DNA from: Candidatus Micrarchaeaceae archaeon
Lineage (GTDB): Archaea > Micrarchaeota > Micrarchaeia > Micrarchaeales > Micrarchaeaceae
Direction: 5' to 3'
DNA: 64,000 nt
Assembly (NCBI GenBank): GCA_027310825.1
Contig: DAIDAC010000002.1
Span: forward strand, 1-64,000
Under the pieces are notes generated by a model. It had not been told where the DNA came from. It worked only from the letters and a program-made list of their open reading frames with translations, and made no database searches. Positions 9,214 through 17,593 of the stretch are shown here, piece after piece. The translations under genes were made by a program, and so were the position numbers. How positions within the stretch are numbered: position 1 is the first letter of the stretch; the number at the start of each line of letters is the position of its first letter.

Positions 9214-9472
9214 CTGCTGGCGGTCTGTAACCAGGCGGCCAATCGATAAGTGTGTATTTCGCGCCTGAAAGCTCAAGTGCCCTGTATTGTTCCTTACCTA
9301 CTGTATAAATCTTAGAAGGGTTTGGATTTATGGGCACGACCTGCGACATGGCGATAACACCATCGAATTCGCACTTGGCAGTAAATGTCTCAAAGACAAT
9401 TGTATCATCCTTGACTTTTTCTATCGACATGCTCATATCATGACCTATTGCACTAGCGCTTGTTGCTACCAT
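9194..9472 (-). CDS. Hypothetical protein (92 aa)
   Basis: Not recognised. It is a small soluble protein with no signal peptide or membrane helix and one Cys, ending in a Pro-rich then basic tail (PPAVKTLRK). It starts 6 nt after the stop of the 177-aa gene on the same strand, so the two are probably co-transcribed. Both lie inside the suspected tRNA-Leu insertion, which is the best hint that they are acquired genes. Confidence 0.55.
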   Translation of the reverse strand: MVATSASAIGHDMSMSIEKVKDDTIVFETFTAKCEFDGVIAMSQVVPINPNPSKIYTVGKEQYRALELSGAKYTLIDWPPGYRPPAVKTLRK

Positions 9473-9478
9473 ACCATA

Positions 9479-10012
9479 TCATCTTTTTAGATTATTAAGC
9501 CTTTCCTCTAGCTCCGCCTTTTGCTCTTCTAAACTCTTCCTCGGTACAAAGTCTGGTATAATATTGATCTCTATAACGATTTCGTCCTGCCTCATGTGGC
9601 GTACCTCGTCCACGTGTCTCATTATTCTGGCTTTCAGTTCTGTAAAGTAATCTTCAGCCTCCTTGCTCAATCTGGAATAAACATCAAGCTTTGCATGTCC
9701 GTTGATAACGACTTTATCTCCATCCTTCCACGTGCCTTTTAGAGGCGGTGGGCCAGGAGCCATGAATAAGGTTGCACCACCGAAATCGGCATTGAACAGG
9801 TCACAAAGCTTCTCAAGATCTCCTTTAGTAAAGACTGGTTCGTATATCTGTTCACCTACGACCTTCTCAGTCACAGGCAAGAATAGAGTAAATTTATAAT
9901 GTGCTCCCTTGAAGGTAGGACTCAGGTCGGTTCTGCAAACACTTTGACCGAAAGGCCTTTCTGCCCCCCTTATCCTTCTCAATCCCCACCATACAGTACT
10001 ATTATACGGCAT
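9479..10012 (-). CDS. Hypothetical protein (177 aa) in the tRNA-flanked interval
   Basis: Not recognised. It is a soluble mixed alpha/beta protein. The middle carries a Gly/Pro-rich segment (MAPGPPPLKG, about residue 85), and the C-terminal 60 residues are charged and probably helical or coiled coil (EEQKAELEERLNNLKR). The ATG at 10012 is the only early start in frame. A TATA-like GGTATAAATA sits only about 10 nt upstream, so the true transcription start is unclear. Probably forms an operon with the 92-aa gene. Confidence 0.55.
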   Translation of the reverse strand: MPYNSTVWWGLRRIRGAERPFGQSVCRTDLSPTFKGAHYKFTLFLPVTEKVVGEQIYEPVFTKGDLEKLCDLFNADFGGATLFMAPGPPPLKGTWKDGDKVVINGHAKLDVYSRLSKEAEDYFTELKARIMRHVDEVRHMRQDEIVIEINIIPDFVPRKSLEEQKAELEERLNNLKR

Positions 10013-10128
10013 ATGAAATATTTATACCTAGCGAAACCCGCTTCCTATGCCTTGAGGTGTCAAAGAGCAAATAATATTAACTAGTATAACGTAATATCAT
10101 TAGCGAATGGCCTTTCAATAGCCATTAC

Positions 10129-10140
10129 CTCTCCCTGCAT
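10129..10140 (+). repeat. Right copy of tRNA-Leu 3'-end direct repeat (att-like)
   Basis: Exact 12-nt copy of tRNA-Leu positions 8997-9008. The bases before this copy do not resemble the T-arm, so only the 3' end of the tRNA is duplicated. Just downstream, 10155-10238 holds a 27-codon open stretch starting MSTKELIASF, which may be a gene fragment. Confidence 0.55.
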
Positions 10141-10241
10141 ATTCTGTTTTGTTGATGTCAACGAAAGAGTTAATTGCTTCCTTCGATGAGAAATTTGCGA
10201 AAATAGGGCACCTGGATGCCATCGAGAAACAGGTGTAAAAG

Positions 10242-11060
10242 TCAAATTTTAACTCCCTTAACAAACCACTCCTTCGGGAACTCCTTTGGAAGGTCTTCCA
10301 CTGCCGGCCATGGCAAAACTCCATAGTGCGCCTTTGCATGTCCGACGAAGACTGCGTCTATGCTGTAGCCGTATTTGCCGAATAATCCGCCCGGATCGTC
10401 GCATCCCGAGAATATCCAGTTGGCGTTGATCTTCGCCATGAACTCGTTTCTGTGCCTTGTCACCTCATTTTTCTCCATCGCAGCTTTGTTCGGGCACGTT
10501 ATCACGAATTCACTGCCCTTTTTTGACAACTTTGATATAAGGGAAAGAAGGTTTCCTACCTGCTGGTCGTTTAGATAAGGCACAAGCCCCTCTGCAATCC
10601 ACATTGAAGGCTCGTTCGGGTTAAATCCCTTTGAGACAAAGTCATCAGCGCCAAGTTTTGCGACGTCAGAAGGGATGTCAATCAAAGATTTTGCACTCGA
10701 TCTTTCATCTTTCAGGATTTTTCGCTTGTATTCCAGGATGGGGCCGAAGTCAACCTCCATCCAAATCGCATCTTTTGGGAATTCGATCCGGTAAGGCCGC
10801 GTATCAAGTCCGGATCCGAGCGCAACGAACTGCTTCTTGCCGCTTTTTATCGCCTCCGTTATCGCATCGTCGAAGAATTTCGTCCTGATTGTCTCGGCAA
10901 GCGTGAAACTTTCGCCGAAGTCCATGAGAAGCCGCATCCCGTCTTCTCCAGCAAGCAGCTTTGAATAGGGATCTGAAAAAAGCTTGTCGTTCCTCTCGTT
11001 CTCCAACGCTCTTGCAGCTGCTGTGATCAGCGCAGTGTTGGACGGACCTTCTTTGAACAT
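10242..11060 (-). CDS. SAM-dependent methyltransferase of the leucine carboxyl methyltransferase-like family
   Basis: A class I methyltransferase (272 aa). The N-terminus has the family signature of an Ala-rich helix and a DPYSKLLAG-type segment. The SAM-binding motif I follows (FVALGSGLDTRPYR, about residues 98-111), with the acidic ribose-binding strand EVDFGPILEYK after it. Proteins of this LCM/TIGR00027-like group methylate carboxyl groups, but the substrate cannot be read from sequence. No membrane segments. It lies downstream of the tRNA-integrated interval and is transcribed divergently from the next gene. Confidence 0.75.
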   Translation of the reverse strand: MFKEGPSNTALITAAARALENERNDKLFSDPYSKLLAGEDGMRLLMDFGESFTLAETIRTKFFDDAITEAIKSGKKQFVALGSGLDTRPYRIEFPKDAIWMEVDFGPILEYKRKILKDERSSAKSLIDIPSDVAKLGADDFVSKGFNPNEPSMWIAEGLVPYLNDQQVGNLLSLISKLSKKGSEFVITCPNKAAMEKNEVTRHRNEFMAKINANWIFSGCDDPGGLFGKYGYSIDAVFVGHAKAHYGVLPWPAVEDLPKEFPKEWFVKGVKI

Positions 11061-11170
11061 AAACCCACAATAGAATTCTAACTGAACAGCTTATAAATGC
11101 GACATAGACGAATACCGAAGTTATTGCAAGCATTAATATTTGCCTTTTCCTCAATCTTATGGGTGGAAAA

Positions 11171-11431
11171 ATGAAGAAGGTTGTGCGTGACGACTCAATG
11201 CTTGTGCACAGGGCAGCGATGAGCAGGCAGATATCGTCAAAGAGGGCGCTTCTGGCAAGGCTAATGGCGCACGATCCCGCACTGCTTCCTAAAAGTGTGA
11301 AGCCAAACGTCCTGGCAAGAGCATACCATATGCTCGACCAGTATGAATTCGTGCTTAGGAAAAAGCCTGAACACAGGACAAGATTGGCTCACAGGAAAGA
11401 GCAGTATGTCGTGGCTGCGCCAAAGGAGTGA
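11171..11431 (+). CDS. Small basic hypothetical protein (86-90 aa)
   Basis: Not recognised. It is a Lys/Arg/Ala-rich, probably all-helical soluble protein. Two starts are possible. The ATG at 11159 has nothing in front of it, while the ATG at 11171 (MKKVVRDD) is preceded by GGGTGG at a normal distance and is preferred. A TATA-like TATTAATATT lies about 25 nt upstream of the first ATG. Convergent with the radical SAM gene, 2 nt apart. High charge suggests possible nucleic-acid binding, but this is a guess. Confidence 0.6.
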   Translation: MKKVVRDDSMLVHRAAMSRQISSKRALLARLMAHDPALLPKSVKPNVLARAYHMLDQYEFVLRKKPEHRTRLAHRKEQYVVAAPKE

Positions 11432-11433
11432 GC

Positions 11434-12492
11434 TCAGAACAATTTTGTGACATTTCCGGTTAGCGTCTGGTATGCTTCGCAAGATGTCCACTGGTCAGGC
11501 TCCCTTCCGTCTCTGACGTCTTTTCTCACTTGCTGGGCCTCGCTTCCGTCCCATATGCTAATGAGGCTGTAATCCGTTTCGCGGACATTTCCTATTTTCC
11601 TGTTCCACATGATCGACGGGAAGACGTTGCCCCAGCTGTCGAGGTAAAGGGATGCGTCGAGCGCCTTGCTCTTCATAGGGCTTTTTCCTGTCTTTGCGAA
11701 TGTGATGAGGTTTTTCAGGAACGCTTTTTCGAGAGTCGGAATTATCCCGAGCTCGCTTTCCCTTTTGCTAAGCACGTAGGTTATCTCCTTTACTGCTTCT
11801 TCGCTGCTCTGCCTTATGTCGTCGCTTTCGTTCTTGTAGTAGTTCTCTGAAGTCTGAGCAAGGTTGATGTGGAAATCGTTGTACCTTATCGAAGGAATAT
11901 CCTTCTTTACTTCTTGGTAAGTTTTCTCGAACTGCCCTTGGTTGAACTTGCTCATCGTGTATCCGAAAACCATTCCAAGGTTAGGGTATCTGCTCTTGAG
12001 CTCTATCAGTCTCTTGAAAATCGCGATTGCCCTGTCGTAGTTTCCAGGAATTCCTCTTATTTTGTCGTGAAGTTCTCTGTATCCGTCAAGGCTTACTGTC
12101 ACTTCGACCTTCGGTATGCCCAGCTTCAGGATTTCTTCTACATTCTTCGTTATTACATCTGCGCTGCAAAGCGAGTTTGTGGGCATTGTCATTATGTAGA
12201 GGTTTTTGCAGCTGTCAGAAAATGCTCTGGCGATTTCAACTATGTCGCTTCTCAAAAACGGTTCTCCGCCTGTGAGCTGCACCCACTTGAAATAATTGTT
12301 TTTCTCTGCGAACTTCCTTATCTCATCGGTGCTCAGCTCGTTTGTCGGTTTTATCTGCCAGATATTGCATGTCAGGCATCTGCTCTGGCATTTGTATGTG
12401 ATGCAGAAGCTGAGCTTGTACGGCCTCTTCAATGAAGTGAAGTTGTTTTTCAATGCTGTGCCTGCCAGTGCTGCAAGTTTTGTCGTTGACAT
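11434..12492 (-). CDS. Radical SAM protein
   Basis: A 352-aa radical SAM enzyme. The cluster-binding motif C35-x3-C39-x2-C42 lies at residues 35-42 (CQSRCLTC), and the SAM-contacting GGEP segment lies near residue 75. The partial TIM barrel is complete. The C-terminal quarter resembles the tail of SPASM/Twitch enzymes (a LDSWGNVFPS stretch) but has only one Cys, so no auxiliary Fe-S cluster is expected. The substrate is unknown. The location beside surface-glycan genes fits modification of a lipid, sugar or peptide. Divergent from the next gene over a 72-nt promoter region. Confidence 0.8.
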   Translation of the reverse strand: MSTTKLAALAGTALKNNFTSLKRPYKLSFCITYKCQSRCLTCNIWQIKPTNELSTDEIRKFAEKNNYFKWVQLTGGEPFLRSDIVEIARAFSDSCKNLYIMTMPTNSLCSADVITKNVEEILKLGIPKVEVTVSLDGYRELHDKIRGIPGNYDRAIAIFKRLIELKSRYPNLGMVFGYTMSKFNQGQFEKTYQEVKKDIPSIRYNDFHINLAQTSENYYKNESDDIRQSSEEAVKEITYVLSKRESELGIIPTLEKAFLKNLITFAKTGKSPMKSKALDASLYLDSWGNVFPSIMWNRKIGNVRETDYSLISIWDGSEAQQVRKDVRDGREPDQWTSCEAYQTLTGNVTKLF

Positions 12493-12526
12493 TGTATCGT
12501 GCTCTGCATTAATCTATTATCCTAAT

Positions 12527-12538
12527 AAATATATAAAT
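12527..12538 (+). promoter_or_regulatory. TATA box
   Basis: aaatatataaat is centred about 32 nt upstream of the ATG at 12565, giving a leaderless transcript for the secreted-protein/GT2 pair. Confidence 0.6.
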
Positions 12539-12564
12539 GCCGATGCAATATCTAAGGTTTATAT

Positions 12565-13368
12565 ATGATCTACCGAAGCGCGCTACTGGCGATATTTTCC
12601 TTCATGTTAGTCCAAACTGCATACGCTGGCACAGTCACGCTCACGGGGACGTGCTCTGGCTCTGTTCTTCCAGGCAACTACATAGGCTTCAGTATTGTAA
12701 ACTCGGGAAATGACTCTGCAGTCAACATGGTTGTGACGCCGTCGCTTCATGGCCTGTCCACATACAACACAAGCTACCGCATACCTATGCTTGGGCCTGG
12801 AGCAAGCAACGCCGCATCGTTCTTCGTATACAACACATCATACAACGGAAGCTATCCCGATGCTTTTTACGTGCAGTATGGCCAGGGCGCGTCGACATTC
12901 TACGCAGTGTTTCCATGCCTTGTTGGCTTTGGCAGTTTCCAGCAACAGAGCAACATAGCCATAACAAATGTAACGACATCGCAGGCATCTGTGAAAGTTC
13001 AGCTGCAGAACACAGGAGGCAACACGGTCAATGTACTGCTATATGGGTTTGCTCCGCCACAGTTCAATCTGACGAAACAGACAGGCGTCACAATAGCACC
13101 GATGTCAAAAGCGAATGTAACCCTCAGCTTTACAAACTCGCAAGCGCCTGGAACCAGCTATTCAATGGCAGTCGCAGCTTCGTATTTCGACGGCAGCGCC
13201 GTGCACTCTGCGCTGAAGTACTTTACTGTGACTAGCGGCTCCGGCTCTGCGCAGCAGGCCCAGCCGCAGTTCGACCCTGCAGAAACATTTATAGTAGTCG
13301 CAATTGCTGTTATAGTCGCGCTGATCGCGATATCTGTTCTAAGGAAAAGAAAAAGCAGGAGGAAATAA
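12565..13368 (+). CDS. Secreted, C-terminally anchored protein (267 aa)
   Basis: A signal peptide (about residues 5-21, ending TAYAG) leads into about 215 exported residues. They form two beta-rich, CARDB/Ig-like repeats typical of archaeal surface proteins (SxVLPGNYIGFSIVNSG and QxKVQLQNTGGNTVNV types). A C-terminal membrane helix (about 243-260) and a basic tail (RKRKSRRK) anchor it with the C-terminus inside. Its stop overlaps the start of the glycosyltransferase gene by 1 nt, so the two are translationally coupled. It may be a surface scaffold or glycosylation-associated subunit. Confidence 0.65.
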   Translation: MIYRSALLAIFSFMLVQTAYAGTVTLTGTCSGSVLPGNYIGFSIVNSGNDSAVNMVVTPSLHGLSTYNTSYRIPMLGPGASNAASFFVYNTSYNGSYPDAFYVQYGQGASTFYAVFPCLVGFGSFQQQSNIAITNVTTSQASVKVQLQNTGGNTVNVLLYGFAPPQFNLTKQTGVTIAPMSKANVTLSFTNSQAPGTSYSMAVAASYFDGSAVHSALKYFTVTSGSGSAQQAQPQFDPAETFIVVAIAVIVALIAISVLRKRKSRRK

Positions 13369-14060
13369 TGGCTGCGCCGTATCTCTCTATTATAATACCG
13401 ACCCTCAACGAAGAGGGCAACATAGGCAAGCTGCTGAAGCAGGTAAAGCAGCAGCTCAACGGCTACAGCAATGAGATAATAGTTGTCGACGGCGGGGCGA
13501 ACGGCCCGTCAAAGGACAACACTGTCAAGATAGCAAAGTCGATGGGCGCAAAAGCGATCTACGACGACAAAGGAAAGGGTTCTGCTCTGATAAGGGGATT
13601 CAAGGCAGCGCACGGCAAAATAATAATATCGATGGATGCCGATCTGTCACACAGACCGTCCGAGCTAAAGCTTCTGATATCCGGAATAGAGGCAGGTTAT
13701 GACATCTGCGTCGGTTCGCGCTTCATGACAGGAGGAGGATCCTCTGACATGCCGCCGTTCCGGATTTTCGGGAACAAGGTTTTCGTTACTCTTGTCAACG
13801 TGCTCTACGGATCGCGCTACACCGACATGTGCTACGGCTACAGGAGCTTTTCAAAAGAATCGCTGAAAAAGATGCGCCTGACGGAAAAGGGCTTCGGCAT
13901 TGAGACGGAGATAAACATAAAGGCCCAGAAGGCAGGCCTGAAAGTCCTAGAGGTCCCTAGCTTCGAGAAGAAACGCGCACTCGGCCAGGGAAAACTCCGA
14001 TCTTTCAACGACGGCTTCATAATACTTAAGACGATAGCAAGGAATATCGGCAACGGCTAA
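13368..14060 (+). CDS. Family 2 glycosyltransferase, dolichol-phosphate mannose synthase-like
   Basis: A GT-A enzyme (230 aa) expected to transfer a sugar from a nucleotide donor to a polyprenyl-phosphate at the inner face of the membrane. The N-terminal nucleotide-binding strand is SIIIPTLNEEGNI. The metal-binding D-x-D lies at residues 90-92 (MDADLSHRP). The acceptor-side segment GSRFMTGGGSSDMPP and the later YGYRSF block match the DPM1 group. No C-terminal membrane helices, so it is the short soluble form. The usual DGSxDxT segment reads DGGANGPSKDNT here. It could supply polyprenyl-P-sugar to the adjacent GT-C enzyme. Ends in a 4-nt convergent overlap with that gene. Confidence 0.85.
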   Translation: MAAPYLSIIIPTLNEEGNIGKLLKQVKQQLNGYSNEIIVVDGGANGPSKDNTVKIAKSMGAKAIYDDKGKGSALIRGFKAAHGKIIISMDADLSHRPSELKLLISGIEAGYDICVGSRFMTGGGSSDMPPFRIFGNKVFVTLVNVLYGSRYTDMCYGYRSFSKESLKKMRLTEKGFGIETEINIKAQKAGLKVLEVPSFEKKRALGQGKLRSFNDGFIILKTIARNIGNG

Positions 14061-15811
14061 ACGGCCTTTCTCTCTACATAATAGAGCGCGAAATTTCTGT
14101 ACGGGTTCTGCATTGTCTCGTTCGCCAACAGCGTCAGAGTGAACGTCTGGTTGAGATTGCTGCAGAGGTTGTTCGGCGTGTAGCACCAATACCCCCAATC
14201 GACGACAAGGCAGCTATGGCTTGCCCTAAGGTTTGTGTAGAAGTTGGTATCGTATATGTCTGAAAGCTGCGCCGCTGTCTTGTTGTTTATGTTGAACAGA
14301 GTCGGATCATAGCTGAAAACCGCACAGTTGTTCGAGATCAGATTGCTGTCGTTGTATACGAAGTTTTCGTAGAAGCGTGCGTCAGAAGCCTGCTGTATCG
14401 AAGAAGGATTCACTCCAAGAGCAGGAAACGCTCCGTATGCCGAATAAGACAAAAGGATGAGCAGAGCTACTATCGCAACATATCTCATACGCATGGAAGT
14501 TTCATAGGGGCGTATTCTCAGTTTCGCAGCAAAGCTTTCTGTAAATGTTATAGACATGGCGACGATGGTAGAGAGGGCATAGCCTCCGAATATGCAGACC
14601 TGTGCGATCAGGCTCAGCATGAACCTCCAGTCCACGCCGTATACAACGCTGCCTGCGTAGAACGCAGTGTACAGAAGGAAGAACGCGATAAACCAGATGC
14701 CAAGCGCCAGAAGAATCCTTCTTTTGTCGAAAAGCATCATGCCAATACCGAGCACAGCAATAAGGGTAAAGAGCGCATGTTGCATCACATACTGGCTTTT
14801 GTATGCGTTGAACCAGAACAGGACGTTTGCACAGACGTTATACTGGAAGTTTACAAGGTTGAAGTTGCCGGCTGCTGTTGTGCTGCCGCTCTGCGCGCAT
14901 GTATTCTGTATCGTAGTTCCCTGGTAGCCGTAATCGCCAGCAAGTCCCTCTCCATACGAGTATATTATCATCGGCGCGATAACAAGAATGAACACGAGCA
15001 GCACAATCAGCGCTTCAGTGTTGAGCATGTTGTTCCAAAGCCTCTTCGCATTCATCTTTATCGATCCATGTATGCTTTTTTCGTCGAGGATTATGTACAT
15101 AAGGAAGAAAACAAGAATCAGAAGGAGCGAGTCCACTTTCATATACACTGCGAGCGAAAGCGAGAACAGCATCATGCCCATGGTTGCGGTTGTCCTCCTT
15201 TTCAGATAGAGCAGCATGCATGCGAACGCGACAAGCGAATACGCCAGGTACGGCATGTCAGAAGTTGTAGGCCACGCGAACACCAGCATTATCGGCGACA
15301 GTGCCAAGAGCAGCTCTGCGAAAAGTGCAGCTCTTCCGTCTTCAAGAAGCATGAACGTTGCAATAAAAACGAACAGCAGGGCAATGCACGCAACCACAAG
15401 GTCGACGGCATATGTAACATTCCTTGATACTCCAGCTATCGCATAGCCGATCGCAAGGTTGAACGAAGTGCCGATCGGCTCGTGGAAGATTTCCCCGGCG
15501 TAGCACATTGTCGGAGTCCCATAGTCGCACATCCAAGCCTGTCCGCTGTGCAGGAGCTGCTGGCCCATCGCCTGGTATATCGCATCGTCGAAAAAGAGCT
15601 GCTGCGTCGGCTTTACAAGATAGAGCTCTAGCGCGACGAAAAGTGCGATTATCACTATCGCAACGGCAAGATGTTTCTTTGTAAACTTTATTTCCTTGAG
15701 AACGCTGGATATTTCGTCCTTCGAGAAAAACGCGCAAACTATCAGGCCAAGAAGCGAGAGCACTATCCCGATCGTGAAAGCGTATTCTTCGATTCCCGGA
15801 TCAAGCACCAT
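14057..15811 (-). CDS. Polytopic GT-C glycosyltransferase (ArnT/PMT-like, GT39/GT83 type)
   Basis: A 584-aa integral membrane protein with about 11-12 predicted helices. The first large extracytoplasmic loop carries the acidic motif FFDDAIYQAMGQQLL (about residue 75) typical of lipid-linked-sugar-using GT-C enzymes. The C-terminal exported domain of about 120 residues follows the last helix. It should transfer a sugar from a polyprenyl-phosphate carrier to a surface acceptor such as a protein or lipid. It lies 2 nt downstream of the carbamoyltransferase gene on the same strand and faces the GT2 gene, suggesting one surface-glycan pathway. Confidence 0.75.
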   Translation of the reverse strand: MVLDPGIEEYAFTIGIVLSLLGLIVCAFFSKDEISSVLKEIKFTKKHLAVAIVIIALFVALELYLVKPTQQLFFDDAIYQAMGQQLLHSGQAWMCDYGTPTMCYAGEIFHEPIGTSFNLAIGYAIAGVSRNVTYAVDLVVACIALLFVFIATFMLLEDGRAALFAELLLALSPIMLVFAWPTTSDMPYLAYSLVAFACMLLYLKRRTTATMGMMLFSLSLAVYMKVDSLLLILVFFLMYIILDEKSIHGSIKMNAKRLWNNMLNTEALIVLLVFILVIAPMIIYSYGEGLAGDYGYQGTTIQNTCAQSGSTTAAGNFNLVNFQYNVCANVLFWFNAYKSQYVMQHALFTLIAVLGIGMMLFDKRRILLALGIWFIAFFLLYTAFYAGSVVYGVDWRFMLSLIAQVCIFGGYALSTIVAMSITFTESFAAKLRIRPYETSMRMRYVAIVALLILLSYSAYGAFPALGVNPSSIQQASDARFYENFVYNDSNLISNNCAVFSYDPTLFNINNKTAAQLSDIYDTNFYTNLRASHSCLVVDWGYWCYTPNNLCSNLNQTFTLTLLANETMQNPYRNFALYYVERKAV

Positions 15812-15813
15812 CG

Positions 15814-17520
15814 TCAGACACCGGCCCTATTTGTTATGAAGACATTGTTTATGAACATGTACTTTGTCTTCGTAGCCTTCATCGTCGCAATTGCGTCCTC
15901 GGGCGTCTGCACTATCGGCTGGCCGTGGATGTTGAAGCTTGTGTTGAGGACTATTCCATAGCCCATGTGCTTCTTGACCTTCTTGAGAAGATCTTTGTAA
16001 GGAACATTATAATCGTCGACAAGCTGTGGCCTTGCTGTTCCGTCTACGTGCATAACCGATTTTGTTATGTGCTGCATCTTTTTCTTGACAGGATATGCCA
16101 TTGTCATGTATCTGTCGTCGCCTTTTCCATCGTATTCGAGAATCTCGCCGGCGTCGTCCTGGAGCATAGATGGGCAGAACGGCTGGAACCATTCCCTCTT
16201 CTTCACGTAGATGTTCAGCTTTTCCTTCGATTCTTCGACGTCGCTCCTTGTCAATATGCTTCTGTCGCCGAGAGCCCTAGGCCCGTATTCCATCCTTCCT
16301 TGGAACCAGAATACGTAGTTGCCCTTTGCAATCAGTTCCGCGGCGTGTGAAGCGTGCTCTGCCGGCGTCTCCTTTTGTGCGATTAGGCTTCTGTCAGACC
16401 TAGTGATTTTTTCTGTGTAGTCGTCTGTGTATTCGTTTCCTAGATAAGCTCCGAATTCGTATTTTGTGTTTCCTGTCTTTTCGTGGTCGGAGTACAGCGC
16501 GCTTCCGAGGGCGATTCCTCCGTCGCCCATGTGCGGAAATACATACCAATGCTTCAGGTGGTCGAGGCTCCTTAGCATCATGTTCATCTTGACGTTTGCG
16601 AAAAGCCCTCCTGCGAAGACTACATTGTTGATGTTGTATCTGTCGATAGCATTGCTGACGAATTTCGCCACGACGTTTTCGAGGAGCTGCTGCGCCATGT
16701 ACGCAAACTGCTCTCTTGGCATCTGCCAGCAAAGGCTCCTTAGAACATCATACTGCTTCGAAGGTCCGTACCTCGCTGTTATCTCTGTGCCGACGACCTT
16801 GAACATTTCTCTGAATTTATTTTCCTCGAATGGGAATGGGAAAGAATAGCAGGCCATGGCCATGACCTTTCCTTCGTCTTCAAGCTCTCGCATTCCAATC
16901 AGGTTTGTAACCTGCTCATAGAATATTCCGATCGAGTGCCTTGCCGGTATTGCAATCTTCCTTTCGAGCTTTCCGTTTTCAAGGGTGCTAAGGCTTCCGC
17001 ACAGCCCGTCTCCCAAGCCGTCAAGCGTTACTACGAGGCTTTTGTCGAATCCAGATGTGAATGCCGCTGTCGCAGCGTGCGCGACGTGGTGGTCGACGAC
17101 ATCAAGCTTGAACTTCGAGAATCCCATGGATCTGAGCTGCTTCGCTACTATGCTTCTGCTAATCGCAGTGGAGAGCGGAGTCCTTCCTATCCTTGTAATA
17201 TTATATTTCAGCTTGTGCCTAGCGTGCTCGAACCTCGGCATCGGCACCTTCCTCCTTCTGAACTTGTAGTAGTTCTCTTTCATCGCAGGAAATGCGCGCT
17301 CTAATGTCTTAGTCAGCTCTGTCGTCGTGAAAGCAATGTTCTCTATATCGCTGTGCTTTAGGTTTGCATACTTGAGCGCTTCGTTGATGGAATTGACAGG
17401 AAACTTCACCTCGAGCTTGCGCTTGGTGTATCGTTCTTCGTTTGCAGCGAAGACGACCTTTCCGTCGTTAATGAGAGCTGCACCAGAGTCGTGCCCGTCC
17501 CATATTCCTAGCGTGTACAT
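15814..17520 (-). CDS. NodU/CmcH-type carbamoyltransferase
   Basis: A 568-aa enzyme that transfers a carbamoyl group from carbamoyl phosphate to a hydroxyl, typically on a sugar or natural product. The N-terminal ASKHA-fold domain opens with GIWDGHDSGAALINDG and carries the EERYTKRK block and the metal/adenylate histidines of DHHVAHAA (about residue 145). The C-terminal Sua5/YrdC-like domain shows GRMEYGPRALGDRS and the REWFQPFCPS block, all family hallmarks. Together with the adjacent GT-C and GT2 genes it points to carbamoylated surface glycans. Spacing to the GT-C gene is 2 nt, so they are probably one operon. Confidence 0.9.
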   Translation of the reverse strand: MYTLGIWDGHDSGAALINDGKVVFAANEERYTKRKLEVKFPVNSINEALKYANLKHSDIENIAFTTTELTKTLERAFPAMKENYYKFRRRKVPMPRFEHARHKLKYNITRIGRTPLSTAISRSIVAKQLRSMGFSKFKLDVVDHHVAHAATAAFTSGFDKSLVVTLDGLGDGLCGSLSTLENGKLERKIAIPARHSIGIFYEQVTNLIGMRELEDEGKVMAMACYSFPFPFEENKFREMFKVVGTEITARYGPSKQYDVLRSLCWQMPREQFAYMAQQLLENVVAKFVSNAIDRYNINNVVFAGGLFANVKMNMMLRSLDHLKHWYVFPHMGDGGIALGSALYSDHEKTGNTKYEFGAYLGNEYTDDYTEKITRSDRSLIAQKETPAEHASHAAELIAKGNYVFWFQGRMEYGPRALGDRSILTRSDVEESKEKLNIYVKKREWFQPFCPSMLQDDAGEILEYDGKGDDRYMTMAYPVKKKMQHITKSVMHVDGTARPQLVDDYNVPYKDLLKKVKKHMGYGIVLNTSFNIHGQPIVQTPEDAIATMKATKTKYMFINNVFITNRAGV

Positions 17521-17593
17521 AAAACAAAACCAGAGAATGACTACCCTCGACTAATGATGCATCTGCAATCTTAAAAAGGCTTCCTTTATTCCT

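Larger units (their letters stand above)
9009..10140. mobile_element. Putative 1.1-kb tRNA-integrated remnant
   Basis: The interval between the tRNA-Leu 3' end and its 12-nt direct copy contains only unrecognised ORFs: a possible 41-aa ORF, a 92-aa gene and a 177-aa gene. None looks like a housekeeping gene. No integrase is present, so this would be a decayed or non-autonomous insertion. The assignment rests on the repeat and its position alone. Confidence 0.4.

Noticed and set aside
10155-10238. 27-codon ORF after the right tRNA repeat as a gene
   Set aside because: Too short, no ribosome site or promoter; at most the fragment of a disrupted gene.
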